Below are positions 52,446 through 61,722 of a DNA stretch of 64,000 nucleotides, one piece after another. The stretch covers positions 1 to 64,000 of the forward strand of contig NZ_BCTC01000014.1 of NCBI RefSeq assembly GCF_001571085.1, given 5' to 3'. Below the pieces are notes generated by a model. That model was not told where the DNA came from, ran no database searches, and saw nothing but the letters and a program-made list of their open reading frames with translations. The stretch comes from Azohydromonas lata NBRC 102462 (lineage in GTDB: Bacteria > Pseudomonadota > Gammaproteobacteria > Burkholderiales > Burkholderiaceae_C). Each line of letters opens with the position of its first letter. Positions within the stretch are counted from its first letter, which is position 1. The position numbers were made by a program, and so were the translations under genes.

Positions 52446-52522
52446 GTATGGATTCCGACAGCCGCCCCCGTGCACGGCCGCGCGCCGCGCCCCGCAGTAC
52501 ACCCACCAGCCCAGCAAGCGCC

Positions 52523-53200
52523 ATGAACACAGCCCTCACGCCACGCCAGCAGCAGGTGTTCGACCTGGTCCAGGAGGCCATCGAGCGCACCGGCGCGCCG
52601 CCCACCCGTGCCGAGATCGCGGCGCAGCTGGGTTTCCGTTCGGCCAACGCGGCCGAGGAGCACCTTCAGGCGCTGGCGCGCAAGGGCGCCATCGAGCTCG
52701 TGGGCGGCACCTCGCGCGGCATCCGGCTGAAGTCTGACACGCTGCGCGCCCTGCGCGCCGCGCGCGCGGACGACGCCATGGCCCCGGCCGCCCTCCTGGC
52801 CGCCGCCGCGCTGTCGCTGCCGCTGGTGGGCCGCGTCGCAGCCGGCAGCCCCATCCTGGCGCAGGAGCACATCGACCAGCACTACCAGGTCAGCCCGGCC
52901 CTCTTTCCCACCAAGCCGGACTACCTGCTGCGCGTGCGCGGCATGAGCATGCGCGACGCGGGCATCCTGGACGGCGACCTGCTGGCCGTGCAGCGCAGCG
53001 ACGACGCGCGCAACGGCCAGATCGTCGTGGCCCGCCTGGGCGACGAGGTCACCGTCAAGCGCTTCCAGCGCACCCGCGCCGGCATAGAGCTGTTGCCCGA
53101 GAACCCGGAGTTCCAGCCCATCCACGTGGCGCCGGGCAGCGCGGACTTCGCGCTCGAAGGCGTGGCCGTGGGCCTGATCCGCAACTCGCCCCTGCTGTGA
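52523..53200 (+). CDS. lexA: SOS repressor LexA
   Basis: 225 residues. N-terminal winged helix ([20 protein letters not shown], then [20 protein letters not shown]). Cleavage site Ala-Gly in VGRVAAGSP. Catalytic Ser in [14 protein letters not shown] and Lys in DEVTVKRF. It represses DNA-damage genes and self-cleaves with RecA. An Ala-rich segment ([13 protein letters not shown]) just before the cleavage region is longer than in E. coli. ATG 52523 ([11 protein letters not shown]) begins at the homologous point. The longer frame from 52430 overlaps the candidate operator and is not preferred. A REPIN-like element follows. Confidence 0.96.
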   Translation: MNTALTPRQQQVFDLVQEAIERTGAPPTRAEIAAQLGFRSANAAEEHLQALARKGAIELVGGTSRGIRLKSDTLRALRAARADDAMAPAALLAAAALSLPLVGRVAAGSPILAQEHIDQHYQVSPALFPTKPDYLLRVRGMSMRDAGILDGDLLAVQRSDDARNGQIVVARLGDEVTVKRFQRTRAGIELLPENPEFQPIHVAPGSADFALEGVAVGLIRNSPLL

Positions 53201-53233
53201 CGGCGGCCGGCACGGCGCCTCGCTCCCTGCCGC

Positions 53234-53357
53234 TCATGCCCGCGAAAGCGGGCATCCACGAACACCGAGGTCTCGCCTTCGAACTGCATCGTCCAAAGCC
53301 GGCGTCGGCGCACCAACATCCCGGCCGGCGTGGATGCCCGCCTTCGCGGGCATGACG
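53234..53357. repeat. REPIN-like element 4 (class A)
   Basis: Arms 53234-53260 and 53329-53357, inverted with one difference. The right arm has CCTTCG where the left has CGAAAG, inside the small loop. Each arm folds as TGCCCGC/GCGGGCA. It follows lexA. Confidence 0.85.
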
Positions 53358-53588
53358 GATGAAGGTGCGCGGCGCCCTGGCCACAGGGGCTAAGGGGGCG
53401 ATACCGTTCGCCCCAAGCAGCACCCTGCTTTCACTTGCCACCATTGCCCGCAGCGCTTACCGCTCGGCCACATTCCCGAGCATTGGCAAACAGCCCGTTA
53501 CGTTTGAATAGCGACTGTCAAGCGGCTTATTTCACGGCTTAGGCCGGCGGCCACGTCCGGACAATGCGGAGCTTGAGACCCCGCTGCC
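53358..53588. other. Non-coding stretch after the repeat
   Basis: 231 bases with somewhat lower GC. It should contain the promoter of the next small gene. No hairpin, repeat or RNA gene stood out. Confidence 0.35.
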
Positions 53589-53978
53589 ATGAAGCTCTTC
53601 CGCCGATCCAGCCGCCGCCGCACCGAATGCTGCCCTCCCGGGCCGGCGAGCTTCGGCACCTTTGACAGCCGCTGGCACTACCGCTGGCACTACTTCACCC
53701 GCTGGCTGCGTCCAAGCGTGGACACCGTGCCGGAAGAGGCCCGCCAGGCCTTCGAGTTGGCCCTGCACGGCCTGCCCGGCGACGAGGCCGAGAAGCTGCG
53801 CGTGCGCGTGCGCAGCGCCCCGGGGCTGCGCGAGCTGTGGCACCTGCGCTCGGCGGTGTTCGGCCTGGTGGCGCGCCACGGCAGCCAGTCCGAGGCACAG
53901 CGCCGCATGGCCGCGCTGGACCGGCTTTTCACGACCCGGCTGCGCGCCGGCGGGCAAGCCCGGGCCAAGCGCGTCTGA
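53589..53978 (+). CDS. Small hypothetical protein
   Basis: 129 residues, basic, not recognised. The N-terminus is Arg-rich (RRSSRRRTECC), followed by a Trp/Tyr/His patch (DSRWHYRWHYFTRW) and a helical C-terminal half (VPEEARQAFELALHG, AVFGLVARHGSQSEAQRRMA). No signal peptide or membrane helix. GC-rich codon use supports a real gene. It has its own upstream region after the REPIN-like element and precedes the hydroxyacid dehydrogenase gene by 85 bases. Confidence 0.6.
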   Translation: MKLFRRSSRRRTECCPPGPASFGTFDSRWHYRWHYFTRWLRPSVDTVPEEARQAFELALHGLPGDEAEKLRVRVRSAPGLRELWHLRSAVFGLVARHGSQSEAQRRMAALDRLFTTRLRAGGQARAKRV

Positions 53979-54063
53979 AGCAACTGAAACGCTTGCGCCA
54001 ACAGGTTCACGCCCGCCCAACGGGACGCTGCCTGATCCAGGGCAGGCAGAATCCGGCCTGCCC

Positions 54064-55071
54064 ATGAACATCATCATCCTCGACGACTACCAGGACGCGG
54101 TGCGCAAGCTGCGCTGCGCCAGCAAGCTCGAACACCTCAATGCCAAGGTGTTCACCAACACCGTCAAGGGCATAGGCCAGCTGTCGGTACGGCTGCGCGA
54201 CGCCGAGGTGCTGGTGCTCATACGCGAGCGCACGCAGTTTTCGCGCGCGCTGCTGGAGAAGCTGCCCAAGCTCAAGCTCATTGCGCAGACCGGCCGCGTG
54301 GGCTCGCACATCGACGTGGAGACCTGCACGCGGCTGGGCATCGCCGTGGCCGAGGGCGTGGGCTCGCCCGTGGCGCCGGCCGAGCTGACGTGGGCGCTCA
54401 TCATGGCCGCCATGCGGCGGCTGCCGCAGTACATCAGCAACCTGAAGCACGGCGCCTGGCAGCAGTCCGGGCTCAAGGCCGCGTCCATGCCGCCCAACTT
54501 CGGCCTGGGCATGGTGCTGCGCGGCAAGACGCTGGGCATCTGGGGCTACGGAAAAATCGGCCAGATCGTGGCCGGCTACGCGCGCGCCTTCGGCATGCAG
54601 GTGGTGGTGTGGGGCCGCGAGCCCTCGCTGATCCGCGCCCGCGCCGACGGCCATGCCACCGCGCTGAGCAAGGAAAGCTTCTTCGAGGGCTGCGACGTGC
54701 TCAGCGTGCACCTGCGCCTGAACGACGAGACGCGCGGCATCGTGACGCTGGAAGACCTCGCGCGCATGAAGCCCACGTCGCTGTTCGTCAACACCTCGCG
54801 CGCCGAGCTGCTGGAGGAGAACGCGCTGGTCTCCGCGCTCAACAAGGGCCACCCCGGCATGGCCGCGGTGGACGTGTTCGAGTCCGAGCCCATCCTGCAG
54901 GGCCACCCGCTGCTGCGGCTGGAAAACGCCGTGTGCACGCCGCACATCGGCTACGTGGAGCTCGACAGCTACGAGCTCTACTTCGGCGCCGCCTTCGACA
55001 ACGTGCTGGCCTACATGCGCGGCGAGCCCACCAACATCGTCAACCCCGACGCGCTCAAGGTGAACCGTTGA
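54064..55071 (+). CDS. D-2-hydroxyacid dehydrogenase family protein
   Basis: 335 residues. NAD(P)-linked oxidation or reduction of a D-2-hydroxy acid. N-terminal MNIIILDDYQDAVRKL, Rossmann GxGxxG-type LGIWGYGKIGQIVAGYARAF, catalytic Arg in FVNTSRAELLEENAL, Glu in DVFESEP and His in CTPHIGYVE. It is close to phosphoglycerate dehydrogenase-like enzymes but short of a regulatory domain, so the substrate is open. The stop overlaps the next gene's TTG start (TTGA). Confidence 0.88.
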   Translation: MNIIILDDYQDAVRKLRCASKLEHLNAKVFTNTVKGIGQLSVRLRDAEVLVLIRERTQFSRALLEKLPKLKLIAQTGRVGSHIDVETCTRLGIAVAEGVGSPVAPAELTWALIMAAMRRLPQYISNLKHGAWQQSGLKAASMPPNFGLGMVLRGKTLGIWGYGKIGQIVAGYARAFGMQVVVWGREPSLIRARADGHATALSKESFFEGCDVLSVHLRLNDETRGIVTLEDLARMKPTSLFVNTSRAELLEENALVSALNKGHPGMAAVDVFESEPILQGHPLLRLENAVCTPHIGYVELDSYELYFGAAFDNVLAYMRGEPTNIVNPDALKVNR

Positions 55072-55664
55072 GCGCTGCGGGCGACCGCGCCGGCGGCGGC
55101 GACGCCGACACGCCGCGCGCGCGCCCGCGCAACCTGCTGGAGCTGCTGCTGGCCTTCAACCGGCTGGCGCTGCAGGGCTTTGGCGGCGTGCTGCCCATCG
55201 CGCAGCACGAGCTGGTGGAACGCCGCGGCTGGCTCACCAAGGCGCAATTCCTGGAGCTGCTCGCGCTGGGCCAGGTGCTGCCCGGGCCCAACATCGTCAA
55301 CGTCTCGCTGATGTTCGGCCACCGGCACTTCGGCTGGCGCGGCGCCGCCGCGGCGCTGCTTGGGCTCACGCTGGTGCCCAGCGCCGTGGTGCTGCTGCTG
55401 GTCGTGCTGTACGGCCGCTTCAACACCCTGGCACCCGTGGCCGGCGCGCTGCGCGGCATGGCGGCCGTGGCCGCCGGGCTGGTGCTGGCCATGGGGCTCA
55501 AGCTGTTGCCGGCGCTCAAGCAGAGCCCGCTGGGCTGGCCGCCCGCGCTGGGCGTGGTGGCGCTGTCGCTGGGCTTGATCCTGGTGTTGCACTGGCCGCT
55601 GCCGGCGGTGCTGGCCACCGTGGGCCTGGGCTCGGTGCTGCTGGCCTGGAAGCGGCTGAAATGA
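55068..55664 (+). CDS. Chromate transporter, N-terminal half type (ChrA short chain)
   Basis: 198 residues. Membrane protein: LLLAFNRLALQGFGGVLPIA, FLELLALGQVLPGPNIVNVS, the GPN motif of the ChrA superfamily. Short ChrA pairs work as two separate halves that export or carry chromate/sulphate. The apparent start is TTG 55068, overlapping the preceding stop; no ATG or GTG occurs before the conserved part. It is followed by its partner 24 bases later. Confidence 0.85.
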   Translation: MSAAGDRAGGGDADTPRARPRNLLELLLAFNRLALQGFGGVLPIAQHELVERRGWLTKAQFLELLALGQVLPGPNIVNVSLMFGHRHFGWRGAAAALLGLTLVPSAVVLLLVVLYGRFNTLAPVAGALRGMAAVAAGLVLAMGLKLLPALKQSPLGWPPALGVVALSLGLILVLHWPLPAVLATVGLGSVLLAWKRLK

Positions 55665-55688
55665 GCCCCACCGCGTGAGGCCGACCGC

Positions 55689-56243
55689 ATGAACCCCACC
55701 GCCGCAGCCGCCGCCATGGGCTGGCTGGACTGGGCCCAGCTCGTGGCCCACTTCATGATGCTGTCGCTGCTGTCCATAGGCGGGGCCATCGTCACCGCGC
55801 CGGAGATGCACCGCTACCTCGTGCGCGAGCACGGCTACCTCAGCAGCGCGGACTTCAGCCAGTGCATCGCGCTGGCGCAGGCCGCCCCCGGGCCCAACGT
55901 GCTGTTCGTGGCGGCGCTGGGCTGGCAGATAGGGGGGGCTTTCGGTGCGGTGGCAACGATGGCGGGCATCCTGCTGCCTTCGAGCGTGCTGACGCTGGCG
56001 CTGGAGCGCTGGAGCAGCAGCCGCCGCGACAGCCGCGAGGTGCGCGCCTTCACCGGCGGGCTGGCGCCGCTGACCGTGGCGCTGCTGCTGTCCACCGGCT
56101 GGCTGCTGGCCGAGCCCGCGCAGGCGCACTTGGGCGCCATGGCGCTGGTGGCGGGCAGCGCCTTCGTGTCCTGGCGCTTCAGGCTCAGCCCGCTGTGGCT
56201 GATCGCGGCCGGGGCTTTGGCCGGCATGCTGGGTTTGGCGTAA
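55689..56243 (+). CDS. Chromate transporter, C-terminal half type (ChrA short chain)
   Basis: 184 residues, the second half of the pair. LVAHFMMLSLLSIGGAIVTA, then FSQCIALAQAAPGPNVLFVA with the APGPN motif, then several membrane segments. In full-length ChrA these two units are fused; here they are separate genes in one operon. Chromate resistance is inferred from the family only. ATG 55689 is the first start. Confidence 0.87.
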   Translation: MNPTAAAAAMGWLDWAQLVAHFMMLSLLSIGGAIVTAPEMHRYLVREHGYLSSADFSQCIALAQAAPGPNVLFVAALGWQIGGAFGAVATMAGILLPSSVLTLALERWSSSRRDSREVRAFTGGLAPLTVALLLSTGWLLAEPAQAHLGAMALVAGSAFVSWRFRLSPLWLIAAGALAGMLGLA

Positions 56244-56315
56244 GCCCGCGCGGGCAGCCTTGGGCGCGCTGCTTGCCGACACAGGTCCATTCCGGACCGT
56301 TCAAGGGAGATCGAA

Positions 56316-56804
56316 ATGCCGAATTCCGTGGCCACCTGGGCATCCTGGTGGCGCAACGCACAAACCCTGTGGGACATCGCGCTGGCGGCGCCACAGGTCA
56401 TCGCCCACCGCACGCTGCGCATGATGGCGGCCGGGCACCTGCCCTCCGAGCGCGACGTCAAGGAATTCCACCTCATGGGCGCGGAGAAGCTGGAGGCCAT
56501 GGGCGAATCCGCCGTGGCCATGGTCATGCACCTGTGGCAGGTGCAGCAAAAGGCGCTGCTGGCGCTCATGGGCGCGTGGTGGAAGCCGCAGGCCTGGTTC
56601 GACGCCGGCCCCTGGCTGCACGCCCTGCCCGGCGTGACCGCCGCCGGCTTGAAGCCCGTGCACAGCCGCGTGACGGCCAACGCGCAGCGCCTGGCCAAGG
56701 TGGCGCTCAACCCGGTCACGGTGCCCGTGCTGGCCGTGGCCGAGCACGCGCGGCGCAAGGTGGGGACGGCGCCGCAGGCGCGCATTCGCCACCGCCACGC
56801 CTGA
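56316..56804 (+). CDS. Phasin-like (PHA granule-associated) protein
   Basis: 162 residues, helical. The middle segment EFHLMGAEKLEAMGESAVAM resembles phasins, which coat polyhydroxyalkanoate granules and have amphipathic helices. Trp-rich parts flank it (MPNSVATWASWWRN, LLALMGAWWKPQAWF). The tail is basic (RIRHRHA). No PHA genes are adjacent, so the call rests on sequence feel. A ribosome-binding site (AGGGAGA) precedes the ATG. Confidence 0.5.
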   Translation: MPNSVATWASWWRNAQTLWDIALAAPQVIAHRTLRMMAAGHLPSERDVKEFHLMGAEKLEAMGESAVAMVMHLWQVQQKALLALMGAWWKPQAWFDAGPWLHALPGVTAAGLKPVHSRVTANAQRLAKVALNPVTVPVLAVAEHARRKVGTAPQARIRHRHA

Positions 56805-56815
56805 AGGCCCGCGCC

Positions 56816-56844
56816 CATGAAAAAGGCGGCCCGCAGGCCGCCTT
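56816..56844 (-). terminator. Terminator for upp
   Basis: On the minus strand AAGGCGGCC and GGCCGCCTT form a 9-bp stem around a four-base loop, followed by TTT. On the plus strand it ends the phasin-like gene region but lacks a T run. Confidence 0.8.
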
Positions 56845-56867
56845 GAACCTCACAAACGCGCTGCAGG

Positions 56868-57509
56868 TCAGCGCGTTTCTTCATCCTTGGTGCCGAAGAT
56901 CTTGTCGCCGGCATCGCCCAGCCCCGGGATGATGTAGCCCAGCTCGTTGAGGTGGGAATCAATCGCGGCGGTCCAGCAGCGCACGTCCGGGTGGGCCTTT
57001 TCCAGCGCGGCCACGCCCTCGGGCGCGGCGACCAGCACCAGCGCGCGGATGTCCTTGCAGCCGCGCTCCTTGAGCAGGTCGATGGTGGCGATCATGGAGC
57101 CGGCGGTGGCCAGCATCGGGTCCACGATCAGCGCCGTGCGCTGGTCCAGGTGGCCCACGAACTTCTCGAAGTAGTGCTCCGGCTGCAGCGTCTCGTGGTT
57201 GCGCGACAGGCCCACGACGCTGATCTTGGCGTTGGGCACCATGTCCAGCACGCCGTCCAGCATGCCCAGCCCGGCGCGAAGAATGGGCACCACGGTGACC
57301 TTCAGGCCCGCGATCTCATCGACCTCCACCGGGCCGCTCCAGCAATCGATGGTCGTCTTCTGCAGGGGGAAATCGGCGGTGGCCTCGTAGGCCAGCAGCC
57401 GCGCGAGCTCGTGCGTGAGCTCGCGGAATTTTTTGGTGGAAATGCCGGCCTCGCGAAGCAGGCCGATCTTGTGCTTCACCAGAGGGTGAACGACGTCAAT
57501 GGTAGGCAT
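56868..57509 (-). CDS. upp: Uracil phosphoribosyltransferase Upp
   Basis: 213 residues. Salvage of uracil with PRPP to UMP. N-terminal [24 protein letters not shown]-binding loop region [20 protein letters not shown]-terminal [17 protein letters not shown] is the uracil-binding signature. The ATG at 57509 is the natural start. It is divergent from the aldehyde oxidase operon and followed by a good terminator. Confidence 0.96.
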   Translation of the reverse strand: MPTIDVVHPLVKHKIGLLREAGISTKKFRELTHELARLLAYEATADFPLQKTTIDCWSGPVEVDEIAGLKVTVVPILRAGLGMLDGVLDMVPNAKISVVGLSRNHETLQPEHYFEKFVGHLDQRTALIVDPMLATAGSMIATIDLLKERGCKDIRALVLVAAPEGVAALEKAHPDVRCWTAAIDSHLNELGYIIPGLGDAGDKIFGTKDEETR

Positions 57510-57605
57510 GGGCGGAAGTCTAAAGGCGGCCCCAGGAACAACCCTTGCCGCAGACCGCAACCTCCGCATGCCCTTGGCGCGATTTCCGCCGCGCCCACCC
57601 CCGCC

Positions 57606-58184
57606 ATGGACCAGCCCGTCTCCACCCGCACGGCACTTGCCGCCGCGGAACCGCCACCCCACCGCGTCTCGCTCCACATCAACGGCGAAGCCGTGGCCCT
57701 TGAAGTGCAGGCCCGCGTCACCCTGCTCGACGCCCTGCGCGAGCACCTGCATTTCACCGGCACCAAGAAGGGCTGCGACCGCGGCCAGTGCGGCGCCTGC
57801 ACCGTGCTCGTCGAGGGCCGCCGCGTCAACAGCTGCCTGACCCTGGCCGTGATGTGCGAGGGCCGCAGCGTCATCACCGTCGAAGGCCTGGGCACGCCGG
57901 ACGCCCTGCACCCCGTGCAGGCCGCCTTCGTGGAGTGCGACGCCTTCCAGTGCGGCTACTGCACGCCGGGGCAGATCTGCTCCACCGTCGCGCTGCTGGA
58001 CGAGGCCCGCGCCGGCCGCGCCAGCCACGTCACGCCGGACCTCGCCCGCGCGGGCGAGCCCCTGAGCGACGACGAGATCCGCGAGCGCATGAGCGGCAAC
58101 CTCTGCCGCTGCGGCGCCTATCCCAACATCGTGCGGGCCGTGCGCCTGGTGCTGGACAACGACCAGGGCGGCCAGGGCCGCTGA
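57606..58184 (+). CDS. Molybdenum aldehyde oxidase [2Fe-2S] subunit (PaoA-like)
   Basis: 192 residues. Plant-type [2Fe-2S] cluster: [21 protein letters not shown]. The second cluster: [12 protein letters not shown] with [12 protein letters not shown]. It transfers electrons from the molybdenum subunit to FAD. In E. coli PaoA carries a twin-Arg signal; here the N-terminus ([19 protein letters not shown]) has none, so the complex is likely cytoplasmic. The FAD subunit gene follows after 4 bases. Xanthine dehydrogenase-type function is an alternative. Confidence 0.9.
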   Translation: MDQPVSTRTALAAAEPPPHRVSLHINGEAVALEVQARVTLLDALREHLHFTGTKKGCDRGQCGACTVLVEGRRVNSCLTLAVMCEGRSVITVEGLGTPDALHPVQAAFVECDAFQCGYCTPGQICSTVALLDEARAGRASHVTPDLARAGEPLSDDEIRERMSGNLCRCGAYPNIVRAVRLVLDNDQGGQGR

Positions 58185-58188
58185 GCGC

Positions 58189-59184
58189 ATGGACAACTTC
58201 CTCTACGAACGCCCCGCGTCGATTGCCGACGCCCTGGCCCTCATGGCCCAGCCCGGCGTCACCCCCATAGCCGGCGGCAGCAACCTGCTGGACCTGATGA
58301 AGGGCGGCATCGCGCGCCCCTGCAAGTTAATTGACGTGAGCCGCCTGCCCTGGGATGCCATCGAGCCCCTGCCTGACGGCGGCCTGCGCATTGGGGCCGG
58401 CGTGCGCAACACCGAGGCGGCCGACCACCCGCTGGTGCGCAAGCGTTACCCGCTGCTGTCGCGCGCGCTGCTGGCGGGCGCCACGCAGCAACTGCGCAAC
58501 ATGGCCACCGTGGGCGGCAACCTGCTGCAGCGCACCCGCTGCCCCTACTTCTACGACGACGGTTTCCGGCGCTGCAACAAGCGCGAGCCGGGCAGCGGGT
58601 GTGATGCGCTGGGCGGGTTCAACCGGGGGCACGCCATCCTGGGTGCCAGCGAGCACTGCATCGCCACGCACCCGTCCGACATGGCCGTGGCGATGGCCGC
58701 GCTGCAGGCGCGCGTGCTGCTCCAGAGCGCGCGCGGCGAGCGGGTGATGCCGCTCTCGGACTTCCACCGCCTTCCCGGCGACACGCCGCAGCAGGACACG
58801 GAAATCGCCCCGGACGAGCTGATCACCGCCGTGGAGCTGCCGCCCTCGCAGGCGGCCGGGCACAGCCAGTATTTGAAGATCCGCGACCGCGCCAGCTACG
58901 CCTTCGCGCTGGTGTCGGTGGCCGTGGCGCTGGAGCTGGACGGCGCCGGCCGCGTCACCCGCGCCGGCCTGGCGTTGGGCGGCGTGGCCCACAAACCCTG
59001 GCGCGTGGAGGCCGCCGAGGCCGCACTCGCCGGCCGGATGCCGGACGAGGCCGCCGCCAACGACGCCGCCGACGCGCTGCTGGCCGGCGCGCGGGGTTAT
59101 GGCGACAACGATTTCAAGATCGAACTGGCGCGCCGCGCCGTGCGCCGCGCCATCGCCCGCGCCGCCTGCGGCAGCACGCTGTGA
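58189..59184 (+). CDS. Aldehyde oxidase FAD-binding subunit (PaoB-like)
   Basis: 331 residues. FAD-binding: [15 protein letters not shown] and [14 protein letters not shown]. It has an extra cysteine-rich loop with Cys118, Cys129, Cys138 and Cys157 that matches the [4Fe-4S] cluster insertion of E. coli PaoB (YagS). It passes electrons out to an acceptor. This loop argues for the PaoABC branch rather than xanthine dehydrogenase. It overlaps or abuts the next gene. Confidence 0.9.
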   Translation: MDNFLYERPASIADALALMAQPGVTPIAGGSNLLDLMKGGIARPCKLIDVSRLPWDAIEPLPDGGLRIGAGVRNTEAADHPLVRKRYPLLSRALLAGATQQLRNMATVGGNLLQRTRCPYFYDDGFRRCNKREPGSGCDALGGFNRGHAILGASEHCIATHPSDMAVAMAALQARVLLQSARGERVMPLSDFHRLPGDTPQQDTEIAPDELITAVELPPSQAAGHSQYLKIRDRASYAFALVSVAVALELDGAGRVTRAGLALGGVAHKPWRVEAAEAALAGRMPDEAAANDAADALLAGARGYGDNDFKIELARRAVRRAIARAACGSTL

Positions 59185-59201
59185 ACGCGAGGCAGGACGA
59201 C

Positions 59202-61472
59202 ATGGACGCAACTTCGACATTGACCCTGACCTCGCCCGCCGCGGGTGCCGAAGACGGCAAGCTCGGCGGCGCCCTCTCCCGCGTGGACGGCCCGCTCAAG
59301 GTTTGCGGCCAGGCCCGCTACGCGGCCGATGTCCACCTGCCCGGCCTCACGCACGCCACCCTGGTGCAAAGCCGCGTGGCGGCCGGGCGCATACGCAGCA
59401 TCGACACCCAGGCTGCGCAGGCCCACCCTGGCGTGCTGCTGGTGATGACGCCTTTCAACGCCCCGCGCCTGCCTGAAGGCGGCCAGGCCGGCATCAAGCC
59501 GCCCGCGGGGCGCACGCTCTCGCTGCTGCAGGACGATCGCGTGCACTACGACGGCCAGCCCATCGCCGTGGTCGTGGCCGAAACGCTGGAAGCCTCGCGC
59601 CAGGGCGCGCGGCTGCTCCAGGTGGAGTACGACCAGGAGCCGCCGCAGCTCGACTTCGAGGCCGCCAAGGCCCAGGCGCATCCGCCCAAGGAGGCCCAGG
59701 GGCAGGAGCCGGACAGCCGCCGCGGCGACGTCGAAGCCGCCTGGAGCCAGGCGGCGCACCGGCTTGAAGCCACCTACAGCACGCCGCTGGAGCACCACAA
59801 CCCGCTGGAGACGCACGCCACGCTGGCGTCGTGGGACGGCGACCAGTTGACGCTCTGGGACTCCACCCAGTACGTGCACGGCGTGAAGCAGACCCTGTCG
59901 CAGCGCCTGGGCCTGCAGGCCGAGCAGGTGCGCGTGGTGAGCCCCTTCGTGGGCGGCGCCTTCGGCAGCAAGGGGTCGGCGTGGTCGCACGTCGTCCTGG
60001 CCGCCATGGCCGCGCGCGAAGTGAAACGCCCGGTGCGGCTGGTGGTGGAGCGCACGCAGATGTTCGGCCCCGTGGGCAACCGGCCCTTCACGCAGCAGCA
60101 GTTCCGGCTGGCGGCGGACGGTGGCGGCCAGCTCACGGCGCTGGAGCACCGGGTGCACGCCGAAACCTCGCGCATCGAGGACTGGATAGAGCCCTCGGCG
60201 CTGATCTCCCGCTTCCTGTACGCCTGCGACAACGTGGCGACCACGCACCGGCTGGTGCCGCTGAACGTGGGCGTGCCGACCTTCCAGCGCGCGCCGGGCG
60301 AGGCCACGGGCTCGTTCGCGCTGGAGTCGGCCATGGACGAGCTGGCGCACCAGGCCGGCCTGGACCCGCTGGAGTTCCGCCGCCGCAACCATTCCGACTT
60401 CGACGCCGGGCAGCAGCTGCCCTACTCCAGCAAGTCGCTGCTGGCGTGCTACGACCAGGGAGCGCAAGCCTTCGGCTGGTCGCAGCGCAACCCCAAGCCG
60501 CGCGCCACGCGCCGGGGCGACGTGCTGGTGGGCTACGGCGTGGCCACGGCCACCTACCCGGCCAAGCGGCTGGCGTCGGAGGCGCGCGCCACGCTGCTGC
60601 CGGACGGGCGCGTGCGCGTGCAGTGCGGCACGCACGACCTGGGCACGGGCACCTGGACGCTGCTCACGCAGGTGGCCGCCGACCGGCTGGACCTGCCGCC
60701 CGCGCGCATCGCGCTGGAAATCGGCGACACGGCGCTGCCCATGGCGCCGGTCTCCGGCGGCTCCATGACGGCCGCCAGCGCCGGCGCGGCCGTGCACGCC
60801 GTGTGCGAGCTGCTGCGCACGCACCTGGCCGAGCTGGCCGTGACGGACGAGGCCTCGCCCCTGCACGGCGTGCCGCATGAATTGATAGAGCTGCGCGAAG
60901 GCCGCCTGCGCAAGACGGACGAGCCCGGCCGCGGCGAAACCCTGGAATCGCTCGCCGCCCGCCACGCCGACATCGATTTGCAGGTCAACGTGCGCGCCAC
61001 GCCCGGACCGGATGCCGAAAAATATTCCAAGCACTCCTTCGGCGCCGTGTTCGTGGAAGTGCACGTGGACGCGGACCTCGGAGAAATCCGCGTGCCGCGC
61101 ATCGTGGCGGCCTATTCGGTCGGCAACCTTTTGAATGCCAAGACCGGCCGCAGCCAGTTGCTCGGCGGCATCGTCTGGGGTTTGTCCATGGCGCTGCACG
61201 AACATTCGCTGCGCGACCCGCGTTATGGCCGCATCGCCAATGCCAATTTGGGTGAATACCACATCCCGGTGAATGCCGACATTCCGGATATCGAATTGAT
61301 CATCGTGCCGGAGGACGACCCGCACATCGGCCCGCTGGGGGCCAAGGGCATCGGCGAAATCGGCATCACCGGCGTGGCCGGCGCCATAGCCAATGCGGTA
61401 TGGCATGCAACAGGCCGGCGCATCCGGGACTTGCCCATTTCCCTGGACAGCCTGCTGCACGCGCAGCGCTGA
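59202..61472 (+). CDS. Aldehyde oxidase molybdopterin-binding subunit (PaoC-like)
   Basis: 756 residues. Molybdenum active site: SRVDGPLKVCGQARYAADVH, SPFVGGAFGSKGS, and the catalytic Glu in GAKGIGEIGITGVAGAIANA near the C-terminus. It oxidises aldehydes to acids with molybdopterin cytosine dinucleotide. ATG 59202 has AGGA just upstream; a GTG at 59181 overlapping the PaoB-like stop is an alternative that adds seven residues. No PaoD/XdhC-type cofactor chaperone gene follows. Confidence 0.92.
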   Translation: MDATSTLTLTSPAAGAEDGKLGGALSRVDGPLKVCGQARYAADVHLPGLTHATLVQSRVAAGRIRSIDTQAAQAHPGVLLVMTPFNAPRLPEGGQAGIKPPAGRTLSLLQDDRVHYDGQPIAVVVAETLEASRQGARLLQVEYDQEPPQLDFEAAKAQAHPPKEAQGQEPDSRRGDVEAAWSQAAHRLEATYSTPLEHHNPLETHATLASWDGDQLTLWDSTQYVHGVKQTLSQRLGLQAEQVRVVSPFVGGAFGSKGSAWSHVVLAAMAAREVKRPVRLVVERTQMFGPVGNRPFTQQQFRLAADGGGQLTALEHRVHAETSRIEDWIEPSALISRFLYACDNVATTHRLVPLNVGVPTFQRAPGEATGSFALESAMDELAHQAGLDPLEFRRRNHSDFDAGQQLPYSSKSLLACYDQGAQAFGWSQRNPKPRATRRGDVLVGYGVATATYPAKRLASEARATLLPDGRVRVQCGTHDLGTGTWTLLTQVAADRLDLPPARIALEIGDTALPMAPVSGGSMTAASAGAAVHAVCELLRTHLAELAVTDEASPLHGVPHELIELREGRLRKTDEPGRGETLESLAARHADIDLQVNVRATPGPDAEKYSKHSFGAVFVEVHVDADLGEIRVPRIVAAYSVGNLLNAKTGRSQLLGGIVWGLSMALHEHSLRDPRYGRIANANLGEYHIPVNADIPDIELIIVPEDDPHIGPLGAKGIGEIGITGVAGAIANAVWHATGRRIRDLPISLDSLLHAQR

Positions 61473-61487
61473 TAGGCATCGTTCCAA

Positions 61488-61511
61488 GCCCGCCGGTGAA
61501 AGCCGGCGGGC
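61488..61511 (+). terminator. Stem-loop after the aldehyde oxidase operon
   Basis: GCCCGCCGG and CCGGCGGGC form a perfect 9-bp stem around TGAAAG, 16 bases after the stop. No T run follows, so termination is plausible but unproven. Confidence 0.5.
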
Positions 61512-61605
61512 ATTCCACGGCTGTACAGCATTTCCATGCCGCCACGCCCCCGCAGCGCCGGCCATGGCGACAGCCTGCCGAAGCAGGCGTCCACGCCACG
61601 GAAAC

Positions 61606-61621
61606 CGTGACTTACGTCACG
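61606..61621 (+). promoter_or_regulatory. CRP/FNR-family-like dyad
   Basis: CGTGACTTACGTCACG contains GTGA-N6-TCAC, the core of CRP-family operators, in perfect symmetry over the outer six bases. It is about 100 bases upstream of the gene at 61723. Its regulator and role are inferred. Confidence 0.45.
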
Positions 61622-61722
61622 CTTTTCTCGGCCGCCTCGTCGTTGGGCACTCAATAGCAGCCTCGCCGAACCGGTTCCCACCTTGCAGAAGGAAAACCAA
61701 ACCACATTCCCCGAGCGGGCTC

